Positions 23,023 through 34,100 of a DNA stretch of 64,000 bases are shown here, one piece after another. Under the pieces are notes generated by a model that was not told where the DNA came from, did not search any database, and saw only the letters and a list, made by a program, of their open reading frames with translations. The stretch lies in assembly GCF_000003815.2 (NCBI RefSeq), contig NC_049987.1, forward strand, positions 18,646,084 to 18,710,083, read 5' to 3'. Position numbers and translations under genes: made by a program. The first letter of the stretch is position 1; every line of letters begins with the position of its first letter. This DNA comes from Branchiostoma floridae. Taxonomy: Eukaryota > Chordata > Leptocardii > Amphioxiformes > Branchiostomatidae.

Positions 23023-23703
23023 ATGGCATCCAGTCGGGAGCTTNNNNNNNNNNNNNNNNNNNNNNNNNNNNNNNNNNNNNNNNNNNNNNNNNNNNNNNNN
23101 NNNNNNNNNNNNNNNNNNNNNNNNNNNNNNNNNNNNNNNNNNNAAACGAGAGAGGATACAGACGACAACGTTTCCTTCGGGAAGAAATTCTGCTCCGTGA
23201 TCGTTGGCAGCATCGGCTGCACGATCGGCCTGGGATTCATGATCGGGATTCCCGTTAGCCAGATCGTGATCGGAACCCTCTTCCTCAACCAGTGCACGAT
23301 CCAGCGCATGATCCCAATCTTCCTGGTCGTCTGGGGAAGCTTCGGAGTCTTCAAGACTCTCCTCTCTACAGGAGAGAGAGTTCGCAACCACGTCCGCAAG
23401 AACGAAGGAGAAGACGACAAGGAGAAGAACGCCAAACCGAATCCTCTAGACGGTCTGATCAGCGTCTTCCTCTTCGCTTGGTTCATCGCAGGGAACTACT
23501 GGATCTTCTCGGTGTACACGACTGTGAACACCGTCGACTCAACCAGCGCTCTCTACTGCCACGGCACCCTGTACTACTTTGCCTTCTGGATGACCATAGC
23601 GATGTACATTCTCATCGGAGTCGCCATCCTCATCGCCTGCTGTTGCTGTTTTGTGTGCTGTTGTTGCTGTGGTAAAAAAGGCAGCGCCGACATCGAGAAG
23701 TAG
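23023..23703 (+). CDS. TMEM272-like four-pass membrane protein, copy 4 (gap in 5' coding part)
   Basis: The frame opens at an ATG (MASSREL), is interrupted by 100 N at 23044-23143 and resumes in frame with TREDTDDNVSFGKK, aligning with AREESDGNVEFGKK of the others. The rest is intact: TM1 with GCTIGLGFMIGIPVSQIVIG, CTIQRMIPIFLVVWG, an insertion of several charged residues after RVRNHV (KNEGEDDK), EKNAKPNPLDGL, AWFIAGNYWIFSVY, YFAFWMT and a tail of Cys clusters (CCCCFVCCCCCGKKG), then IEK and stop. In the paralogues about 45-50 codons separate the equivalent points, so the true gap is probably longer than shown, and any PPxY motif would lie inside it. Candidate poly(A) signals lie near 24405 and 25239. 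Confidence 0.82.
   Translation: MASSRELXXXXXXXXXXXXXXXXXXXXXXXXXXXXXXXXXXTREDTDDNVSFGKKFCSVIVGSIGCTIGLGFMIGIPVSQIVIGTLFLNQCTIQRMIPIFLVVWGSFGVFKTLLSTGERVRNHVRKNEGEDDKEKNAKPNPLDGLISVFLFAWFIAGNYWIFSVYTTVNTVDSTSALYCHGTLYYFAFWMTIAMYILIGVAILIACCCCFVCCCCCGKKGSADIEK
23044..23143. other. Assembly gap (100 N) inside TMEM272-like copy 4
   Basis: Exactly 100 N within the coding region, removing the N-terminal segment that carries PPxY in the paralogues. Confidence 0.95.
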
Positions 23704-26089
23704 ACTTCTGAACAGACAACGTAGCAAGTATATATCTTTTCACCATACGAATATCGTTCTGTGTAGTTCCAATCACCTAAACTTGTAAGCTGTTTAGTGT
23801 AAGTGTTTTGTCCCTGGTCTCTTTTCAAAACGTAAGAAGCTATATTTGAAGCATTTGTGACTCTTGCCAATGCCAGAACAGCTGTCGACTAAGTAAAAAG
23901 GTACTGTCATAGGACGCGTTACCAAGACGACACCTTCCATAGTTTATTTTACTATCAATTATTCAACCAGAGGACTGAGTTAGCAAATATTAGGCCTGTA
24001 GGGACGGTTTATGTTACTAGCATTAAAAGTTAACTCTCAGGTTAATGATATATATATTAGGTACATATTACGTACTTCTTGAAACAAGATAGTTGACACT
24101 CGTACGGGTGAATCTTTTTAAAGCCTTCCAAAAATTGATATATCTGTATTCAAAAGAAATTATGCAACATGATCAGTGTAGAGACTCGAAAAAAAAAGCA
24201 TATGGTAGGAATACAAGGCAGAAAACAACGCTGGACTACCCACACACATTTCACAGTCTATATTGTGTGGACATGGTTTTTCAAGTGTCTGTCTTTACAA
24301 TATTAGCATTAACGACACCTAGTATTTAGAGAAAGAAAACATTCGAAAAAAACTTATAATCACGTTTAATTCGGACTGAAAGCGGACAAAGAATTGTTCA
24401 GAAAATAAATTCACATTTATCATGAGTCAATTTTTTATTCTATTTGTTTCAAGTATATTCTATCTATTGAAAAAAGGATGAGATTGTTTGCCTACCTGAG
24501 AAAATCCATTGTTTTGGTATGATTCAAAATGGCCGCCGCTATTTCGAGTCAGCCAATCAGAGACTGCGTTTTTTGCTGCTAAAGAAACTTTTGAAAATGA
24601 ATATTAATATCATTTCGAATGATGTGCCCTAAAATTCAAAATATAGAATTGAATTCAAAGAATCAGCTCCAAGAGTACATGATGTAACATAAACCTATAT
24701 ATAATAATATTATCAATGAATATGTACTTCTATGCAAAGCTAGAACATGTCAAACATACAAGATTAGACCTTAGCATATTAGATCTATAGTAATATAATA
24801 TGTCACGTAATGCTATTATATTACTGTCAACCATATGGATTAACTTAGCAGACAGTGCAACTATCACAGAGTTTTTAATCTTTTAAAGTTTTCCAAGTAA
24901 TTTGGAGTGTTTTGTGTCTCAAACATAGTGTAGAAATACAAATGCCATTATATTGTATACAGTAAAGTATATCGTTTGTACATTTTGTACAATTACACTG
25001 TGTGTACATTAACGTGTGTGTGTAATGTTGCCAAAATGAATATTCTAAACATATTACATGAATTTGTACAAGTTATGTGTATGTTAGATGTACATTTTAC
25101 TATCAGTATGTTTCACGTCTGCCGTGTAAGAAATCACTTGCAAGAAAACTGGTGTAGATTGTATTAGTTTCTATTTTTGAAAACACCAACTTACCATATA
25201 TAAAACCTAATCATATGCATGTGAGTGCCAAGTGTTTGAATAAACTACTTGTTTGTCTGTGTATATCTGCCTTTGTCCTGTGTTCCTTAATGACATAAAA
25301 GTTGCTATGATGATGAAGTTGCTATAGAATTGAGTATTTTATTGTACATTGAAAACACATTAATGAAATTTGTAGTAGTTGACAACTGTTGTATCTGTAA
25401 TATCTGTGAACAAATACACTCTTACGTCATCAATAATTATGCTAATTATGTTCTCAGTGATTAGCTAGGACTAAAAGTTGAAAACTATGCACACACACGT
25501 GTACGGGGTAGTGCCCATCTCCGATATCATATGCATGAGGCTACACAGTTCTGTTGTATTACACAAAAAGGCTTACATGATATTGTCTACCAGTAGTGGT
25601 GCGTTTGTTCAACTACAATAATGATCCTTCTCATAATCATAACTTAGTGCTTAGAATAGTGCTTTGTAAAGAAAGCAGTGTGCTAAATTTTAAAGTCTTT
25701 GGTAGGTATAATAAGTAGGTATTTGAACCCACTACCTCCCAAACTAAAACCAAACCATTCAGGATTCGGAGAACAAAATCCTTCTAATGCTTGAGGGCGA
25801 AGTAATTGAAAACGTATCTTAAGAAGTGGGATTCGAACAATTGAAGAAGTTGTTTAATGTGAAGGCTAGAGAATACAAGTCGTGATTTTAAGGATAAGGA
25901 TTATTTTCCTTAAGAAAAACACAAAAGTCGGAATGTAGAAGTACAAGGAGGGTCTTTTAGGGACATCTTGTCATCAAGATTGTCCTACTTTTTGACACCT
26001 AACTCTTGTACGGTCAGAAAATGGGGTTGTAAGCATATCATAACGATCTTTGTATACAGCGAATATCATATTTTTTGGGGGGCCCGTAC

Positions 26090-26470
26090 ACAGTTTTTTG
26101 CATGTATCGCATACCCAGTAAACCGACTTATATGGCGTAACACACCAGGTTTATACTGAAAAGTACGTACGAGCTGCATATCCGGACAAATTTAATTCTT
26201 TCATTTGCACTGAAAAGGACCCTTACTCTTTTCAATAAGTATGCTGGGTTCGTTTACGTGCTCTCGGTATGGCCCTCCCCAAACATAGGATTCGGGCCTC
26301 CGTTTAACATCCTCTACTAGATTAGATAGCCATTTTCAACTTAGCGAAGTGAGAAAATTAGTTTAAAGTGCCTTTCCCAAGGGCACAATGTCGGAGTATT
26401 TCAGCGGACTCAAACCCGGGACCTCTTGGCTTTGAGCGAAAACCCTACTGTTGCACCAAGAGACGCCGCA
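26090..26470. repeat. tRNA-derived SINE-like element (reverse orientation)
   Basis: On the reverse strand a B-box-like GGGTTTGAGTCC is followed by GTGCCCTTGGGAAAGGCAC and a CTCACTTCGC-type stretch. Related segments (AAGGACC...GGGTTC, GTAACACACCAGG and AGTGAAGTGAG) occur at 43620-43745 and 49715-49880, so this is a dispersed family. Ends approximate. Confidence 0.55.
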
Positions 26471-26512
26471 ATTTGTTGACGCTCTACAAAAGATAACGAA
26501 CGTAACGTCAAT

Positions 26513-26758
26513 GTGGCATCTCACTGCATTTCTGGCACCGGTGCAGCGTTGCGGGGTTTGAAAAGATTACTCAGCGAATTTCAGAGACAAAGAACGAATT
26601 TTCATACGTTTGCTGTATTTTGTTTTCTTCTAAGCCATACATTTACGTTTTACGCAGTATCTAAACTGTACAAAAATTAGCAAAAATAATACAACAATGC
26701 CGCAGTGAGCGAACCCCGCAGTGAAGCGCCGGTGACGCAAGTGTAGAGAGATACCACC
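26513..26758. mobile_element. MITE with GTGGCATCTCACTGCA termini (~246 bp)
   Basis: The left end GTGGCATCTCACTGCA and the right end GATACCACC are inverted relatives; the interior shares blocks with 20390-20607. A second, better-matched member lies at 61089-61316 in the opposite orientation. Confidence 0.7.
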
Positions 26759-28094
26759 TTAATAGTTAATAATACTGTCAGAAGAGTTCGAACGTGCCAA
26801 TGGTTCTAGGTAACAAAGGAAGTCAGTCAGTATGTCTTAGTTTTTTTTATTTACACATTTATTGTAGAGCGTAGGTTAAAGTAAATAATGAATCGGGCCC
26901 AGGAATACAAAGGTCAAAAAGATTCAAATAATAAGTCATTAAAGTTAACTATGGTAGAATTATAATCCGAATAATATCCGGATTTGCGGTGCATCGTTGT
27001 GTTCGAGTTTGCATCATGAATTTGTCCGGATTCGCTCGGAAACGTTTTGAATTTGCTATGATGCACGATTTCGGATTCGTCGGATTCGTCGGATTCACGG
27101 CCATTTTGTAGACTGAAATCTACGCCCGACTAGTTAACGCCTGGAAAGTCCACGGCAGTGAAATACAATCAAGTCGAGAAGACTCGTACCCGGGAATTTC
27201 TAAAATACAAAAACATGTTGTTCTGCTGCAGTACTTTGTAACGCCGCCACGGCCGTAATAGTTTAAGAAAAAATACCAGAAACAGGCGCGATAACTTTTT
27301 TGGAAAGATTCAGACATCTTTTCTTACATCTAGAATGACGATTAAGACCGCCGTTGATATGAAAAGGATTGTGAGAATGTTGTGCCACCATGTTCAACCA
27401 GCATAGGAGCGCTACCTACATTCAGCCTTGGCGTTCGTGGGGCAATTACAAAACTCAGAACTGCCTGTAACAAATTAGGTATAGGATCCGGGAGATTTAA
27501 AAAATCCTATCGTTTGTGCATTTTGTCCAGAGCTAATTGAATACAAATATCATTTTCAACATTCTCTTCCAACACTGCACAAGCTTGTTTTAGGTAGATT
27601 AAGCCTCGTGGAACAATAGTTATGTACTAGTGGGTGTCATACTTTGTACCTTGTTCAATTGTTGCGCAATCTAATTTATATACATCATATTGGATGGATG
27701 TTTGTTGCTTTCCTGCTTCTTTGTTGACACACACTGCTTGATACAACAAAGTTAAACGCTGAAACTAACTAAACGATGTCATCATGAGTGCATTTATCAT
27801 GCTTTGGTTCCGATTTTAACAACTTATTAACGAATTCGAAACAAGCAGAGTTGTACAACAAGACACAATTCAGCCTCTGGCTGCCAGAATCTTGTTTTTA
27901 ATAATAAACCATTTTGATTGATTGGTTGATTTTATCAACACGTTTAATTCAGTTTCTCAGCGGCTATGATACCACATTGTTTGCAATGCATGTACTGTAA
28001 CAACACGTATATGTTTAGACAATTAGATTCACATCGAAGCTGCATGTGAATATTTACAGATTATCCCAATCGAACGCCTGTGTTAGATTTTTCC

Positions 28095-28272
28095 TTGTCT
28101 CCAAGCAGACCCTACGGTACGTTAGAGGTAGTATCAAAGCTGGCAAAGGAATATAGACGGCCAAAGGGAGTCAAACCGGCCAAATATAGTCAAACGGGCA
28201 CGGCTATATTCCTTTGCAATTGCCAGCTTTGATACTATCTTTAAATGTACCGTAGGATCTGCTTGGAGACTA
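28095..28272. mobile_element. Foldback MITE with GTCTCCAAGCAGA ends (~178 bp)
   Basis: The arms share GTCTCCAAGCAGANCCTACGG and AGTATCAAAGCTGGCAA and are reverse complements of one another. The TCTCCAAGCAGA terminus also bounds the inner palindrome at 45597-45703. Confidence 0.8.
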
Positions 28273-30785
28273 AGATTTTCTATCCTGTCAGGCATGACTA
28301 ACTCAACCACCCACTGCTTTCATTGACAAGAACACTTCCATCCTCTCCTGATAGGGGGCGCTAATGTCAGGGTTATGTAATCCGACAAGGGTGAAGCAAG
28401 CAAGCGACTCAGACTTTGACCTGCAAACGGTGAGCACTGTGTTTTTTTTACCAAGGCCAAGACGTGCTGCGTTTTCTTGCCAAGACACTTGCCCTTTCAA
28501 GGTCAACCTGTTCCTCAGCTAGCAACAAGAACAGCAGGTAAGGAACTGTTTACGTCACAAGCTCGCAGGGAGGTATGAGGGTCTGCATGCTCTTTTACGT
28601 AAGGCGTAGGCAGCCCATTTTTATTCCTCCTAACTCATCGGGAAAACCCGTCTTATTTACGTAATTCGTAGCAAGGCGATCAATGTTAGCGTAATTGCCT
28701 TCCTTTATGTAGCGTAACACGTAGGGGTTCTTCTAAATTCAACGCAAATCGTTGTCGGGACCCCCCATGCAGACCCTCAGGTATATATCATATTTCCTTG
28801 CCTGCGAGCTGCACAGTTTCTTCGCCCGTTCCTTGTGGCAGTCTTCAACGCGTAAGTCGTTTCCTTATCTTTTCTATTTGTTATTGTCGTCTTCCGACGT
28901 CAGCTACAAATCTTTTATTGTGCCTGGTAAAGCAAAATTATATTTTTCTAAAGAAGTTGTTGACTAGAATACCTTCACCTTTCAGGACGTTTGTTTGTAC
29001 CCGTGAAGTGGGGCGTGACCGGTCTGTGTGTGTTTTGTTTGAAAATGGGGGCGTGTTGTAGTTGTCTTCACACGTTCCAAAATATAGGGCATGTCAAGCC
29101 TTGGTGCTTGGTTCAACTGAGGGAAGTATGACTAATTGTTCGTGCAAGAATCCAAGATATCGCTTGATGATTAAAGGTACGCTACGTAATGTTTTGGCCC
29201 AAAGTTAGAAACAATATTAAGACCTAGACTCTCCTGGTAGTAAGCAATAACATTCTGGCCACAGGTAGTCACCCAAGGGGGCGGGGTTATCAGTTAATCA
29301 GTAAACACTTGCAAAGATTACATTTTACAAAACTATGATAAAACTGTCATCAGACCCCCCACTGTGCAATCAGGCACACCATGTACGTAATGCACACACA
29401 CGACAAGTGAAAGCCATATGTAGGAAAGATCACAGTTCTTTAGCATGTTTGTATGATGCAATTATGTTGCAACTTCTCTCACTGAGCATTGTTATGCAAA
29501 TGCTCAAAGCTATATTTTGCTTTCTTAATATATGTAAAGAAAATTTAGGAACGTCTACTTTAAGGATTGTCCTAAACTTAAATAGTGCAGCTTTAACTAC
29601 ACACAGCAGTTAGATAGTTGACTCGAAGAAACTAACACTGCTAGCTCTAAAGCCTCAATTTTGGAAATCCTTCTGCAGTGGTAATACTAGTATGACCGGT
29701 GTTGTCTTGCTTCCTTCGCGGTGTTTTGAGATCGATTTTGTGACGTTTGCAGGTCTTAAATATCCATCCAATGCAAACAGGGTTGACTTGGGGCGATTCA
29801 GAAATTCGATAGCCTTCTGATGGGGCAAGGTCGTTGACACAGTGGGACACGAGCCTTGAAGTAAACAGAACTAACAGAACAAGGTCACATCTTGCGAAAC
29901 GCTGGGCGCCAGTTAGTATGGAGTAGCTAGCGAATTATGTTCGGGGACGCAAGGCAGTCAGCCCGCCGATCTCACATTAGCGCTCCGGGGAGTTTAAGAT
30001 CGAAAAGGGCAGGTTGACCTCCCCGGCGGGCCTGACTGTGCTCGGCGAGCCTGACTGTCTTGGGCCACCGAATAAACTGTCCTAGCTGCCTGATCCCGAA
30101 TGGCCCCCAGGTTAAGTTTGCGAATATCTGGAATAAAACTTAGGCTATTTGATCGAATGGACAGGAGATGTTTTAAAGTCCTAACAGTCAACTTTGAATG
30201 TCTCAATGACTAGTTGCACCGACACATAAATAACGGATGATTTCATTAAGTGTTTTTGTCGCCAGTCGAAATGGGCGTTGTTTACTTTTGACGTCGTTAG
30301 CAAATCACACTGATTGTATCCTGCCATGTTTTCGTATTATCCTGTATTGTTTAGTTAGTAGAATTTCTGTATCCATTTATCTGCATCTTTTTGTACTTTA
30401 CGATCTTTACGATAGAGTAAACTCATTGTATTTGTTGTCGTGTCAATAAAACTTGTGTAACACGTAGGGCAACAGAAAACAGTTTCGTGAGGAAAATGAA
30501 GTTTTCCGAAGGCTGCAGTACCATCATGGATTACAAGTAGGCGCTTCAGTAACACCAAGTAGCTAATACTGAATCATAAATTGTGTTATGTCAGATTGCT
30601 GCAAAAAAGTCGGCAAATAATTAGACCTGTAGACTGAGCTAACCTTCTGACATAAGTAGTAATAGGAACAAAATACTTATTTCTTTTTAGGAAATATATC
30701 TCTCTTACCAAATAATGAATAAAATCTGCATACGTGCCAATTTTTTCCCGGTGAGTAGCACCGGGTCTTTGTGCCCAGAGAAGCG

Positions 30786-30850
30786 GTTGGTTCAACCCTT
30801 CAACCGTTCAACCCTTCAACCGTTCAACCTTTCAACCGTTTAACCCTTCT
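30786..30850. repeat. Short tandem repeat (TTCAACCGTTCAACCC type)
   Basis: Five to six imperfect units of about 10-11 bp alternating TTCAACCG and TTCAACCC. Confidence 0.75.
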
Positions 30851-30888
30851 CTTCTAATAGCCCTTCTGTACGATCGTTTACGCAATAA

Positions 30889-30978
30889 GCTTCCGTGGCC
30901 CAGCGGCCAACGCGCCGGGTGGATATAGCGATTTGCTTCTGCAGCCGTGATTTGTGGGTTCGAATCCCACTTGTAACA
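30889..30978 (+). repeat. tRNA-like sequence (SINE head or tRNA pseudogene)
   Basis: An A-box match TGGCCCAGCGG and a B-box GGTTCGAATCC are in the right order, and a T-arm GTGGG-TTCGAAT-CCCAC pairs perfectly. The acceptor stem does not pair and the anticodon arm is not evident, so a functional tRNA is unlikely. It lies about 180 bp upstream of the P450 A start codon. Confidence 0.5.
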
Positions 30979-31160
30979 ATTTTTTTTTCTTTGTTAGACA
31001 AATCTCATGTAATGTTTTTTTTAATAGAAGACAGACCAATTCAGTAATTCGATGTTTAAAAACTCTTTTTTTTTTCATGTGATTTTGTTTAACATCCAGG
31101 CTTTTTCCAAAATACGCACCGGGCAGCTTTTTTCAGAAGCTTTCTTGTTTAAATAGGACC

Positions 31161-34100
31161 ATGCTGATGGTGACGATATTTCTGGGTTTATTGACCCTGA
31201 TTTTTGCCACCTGGTTGCTGGGCTACATCAGACGATGGCGGATGCCCCCAGGACCATTTTACTGGCCAATCATCGGAAACATTACAAGTGAGTCATCTCT
31301 TGAAGGTTATGTTTTGAGCGTGTTTCTCTCTCTTTCTCTCTTTCTCCAGACAGCCAAAATGAGACCCTCTTGTTTACAAAAAATTCTACATTGCATACTA
31401 GACTACTACTTTCAAAGAAGGCTGCTAGCTATAAGGGCCCTAAATGTAGTATTGCCTACTTTTTAAACCAATATATACATATTAAATATATAAATCTTAG
31501 GCTTAATATTTGCTTCTAGATGTTGATATGAGCATTTTTTTCTTGCACACAATACGTTTGGGTGAGACTAATGCTAAGTAGAATTATGTTAATGACCTTG
31601 TCCAGTAACCTAGATGCATGCATTTTTATACCCTCACTCAATACCATAGGATGAGTACAAGTATTGTGTGTGGGTATAGCTTGCCAAAAAGCCACAGGTG
31701 AAAACATTTTGTATTTTCGCGAAAATGTACCTTCATATTTTATAATTATATTTCATTCCGATTTTGCAGTGTTTGGTGGGAGGACATATCTCACCTTCAT
31801 CGACCTCGCCCAGAAGTACGGAGACGTTTTCAGCCTGAAGCTGGGCATGACGGATGTGGTCGTACTGAACAGTCTGGATGCTGTAAAGGAGGCTTTGGTG
31901 AAGAAGAGTGCTGATTTTGGAGGGAGGCCGAAGACACTGACCAGTAAGTCATCATTGGCCTTCGTCCATCTAAAGAAACGATGGGTTTTGGTACCAGTAA
32001 GAAAATTATGACAAAAGCTATCTGACGCCGAAGAATTACGACACTCCCATGTTTTGAAGATTAGCATTTTTGCATTATTACCTATTACCACAATATAATG
32101 TTCACAATATAATGATAAAAGCACAGAGCTGATCACATTACTTTCCACCTGCTCTAAAGAATTTGCTACTCTCTGTTCGATAGATGAATTCAACTACATT
32201 CTGAAAGGCGATAACCCTTACTGTGTACAAGTAGGCAAATATATCCACGAATGCTTATACCGTAGAACCAATAGTGTGAATGACATTCTGGACCCAATAT
32301 GTTGATTTATTCATACCTGTAAAGATCCATATGTGTCTGTTTAGTTGTATTGTAAGTAGTTGTTATAGACGTTACGAAAGTCGCCTTACTTTTGTAGTGT
32401 CGATACAGATTTCCATTATAACTATTTTTAGTATTACCTTCCTGCTGTTGTCTCCATCATTCAGGTGATATTGTGACAGAGGGTGGGCAAGACATCGCCT
32501 TCACCGGCAACAGCCCGACATGGAAACTGCAGCGAAAACTGTTCGTCAGCGCCGTCAGGTGAAGTTGAATAGAACTGCAGTGTTATGGCATTTAATACAT
32601 AAGAAGACCTAACCCTGACTTGCCGTCTTTCTATCGTGTAATATAATTAGTGCAGTGACAAAGTCATGCTTGCTTTTGCATTCTCTCTCTCTTTCTCTCC
32701 ACCCTCGTTAACGTGCAACTCACGCAAGTTCTCGTCACACTGTCCTCTCGCGAGATCCCATTTCAAAATGGCTGTCGTAACTACTTTGTAATATACCTTT
32801 ATTTGGCCATAGGACACCAATAGAAATCCGTATAGCCGATTATGTAAAAAAAAACAAGTTCAGGGTGTCATAATCTCATCCGTTAACATTCCAGGTCATA
32901 AAAGCTCACCCCACATAGCAGCTCGCTATCTCAAAAGTGTACAAAAGTCTGATTTTAAATAAAATTCCGACCAGCGAAAGTTTTCGCAGTTCTCAAATGT
33001 GCCGCCAACTTGGTTTCTGATGACGTAGATTTTGGGACTGACCACTTCAAATTAGGGACAGCAATCACAGCATAGACCTTAAAAATGGACCATTATTTTT
33101 GCCTGAACGTGTACACCCTACACTGTCTCGCCAATATGAAATGTCTCTTGCATTTTCCTGATACAAGTCGAAAATATGCTAAAATACTGGGCCTTCTGCG
33201 GTTCATTGCCCTATATTGATGTTTGAATGTCTAATTTCAGGACGTATGCCTCTGGGAGAAACCTGGAAACCATCGTGCACGAATCTTTGGAAGACATCAT
33301 CGCTGACTTTACCAACATGGAGGGAGAACCGGTGGACCTCGAGGACTACATCTATAAAGTGGTTTACAACATCATCTGTGCCGCTTCGTTCGGTGTCAGG
33401 TACGCTACAGAAAAAACTGGATACTACTATAGGTTCAATGCAATGGCCTAGCCTAGTCGGTGCAATGGCCTAGTGGGTAGAGTGTTCGCCTTGCATTCGG
33501 AAGGTCGTGAGTTCGTTCCCGGCCGAGTCATACCAAAGAATTTAAAAATGGTACATGCTGCTTTCTCTGCTTAGCACTCAGCATTCGGGAAAGAGTATGG
33601 AAGTTGAACGCACACCACTACCAGTGGACTAGCCCCCTGCTGTAGTGATTGCGTTGTGTGTGGCCCAGGTCTAATGAAACAGAGATGGGCACGGCCCTAT
33701 GCGCCATCTTGGCGCGGGAAGGGTTTAACTTAACTTTTAACTATAGGTTAGACGCCGTTCATTCAATATACAGCCTACTAAAATGCGTATGGGAGGAGAA
33801 AAAAGCCGTTAATGACAACTTTCTGACGATATGGCACACAGACATACTCTCATACGAAAAAAAATCTGTGATCAAGACTTTAACTGCGCGAACTTGCGGA
33901 AAAGCAAAAAAATATGGCTTTGACCTTTGAACCGATCAACTAGCTACCCAGTGAGAAGACCTCTGTTAACAAAAACGCAGCCCTAATATGAATGTAGAAA
34001 CCCTCTCTTGTCATATCCACCGCAAAACTGCCAGGATATCTACTCATTTGACCAGGAAAAAATCTTGAAGTTTTAGACCTTAGCCATTTGCATGCCGACT

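Larger units (their letters stand above)
23704..31160. other. 7.5-kb gene-poor region
   Basis: Starts with the likely 3' UTR of TMEM272-like copy 4. It then holds dispersed repeats: a SINE-like block (26090-26470), MITEs (26513-26758, 28095-28272), a TTCAACC array and a tRNA-like sequence just upstream of P450 A. Open frames such as 28303-28506 (reverse) have no recognisable domain and no conserved splice context, so I call no gene. Confidence 0.55.

Noticed and set aside
28303-28506. 67-codon reverse frame
   Set aside because: No recognisable domain, no splice or poly(A) context, flanked by repeats.
30889-30978. Functional tRNA gene
   Set aside because: A- and B-box matches and a paired T-arm are present, but the acceptor stem does not pair and no clear anticodon arm can be drawn.
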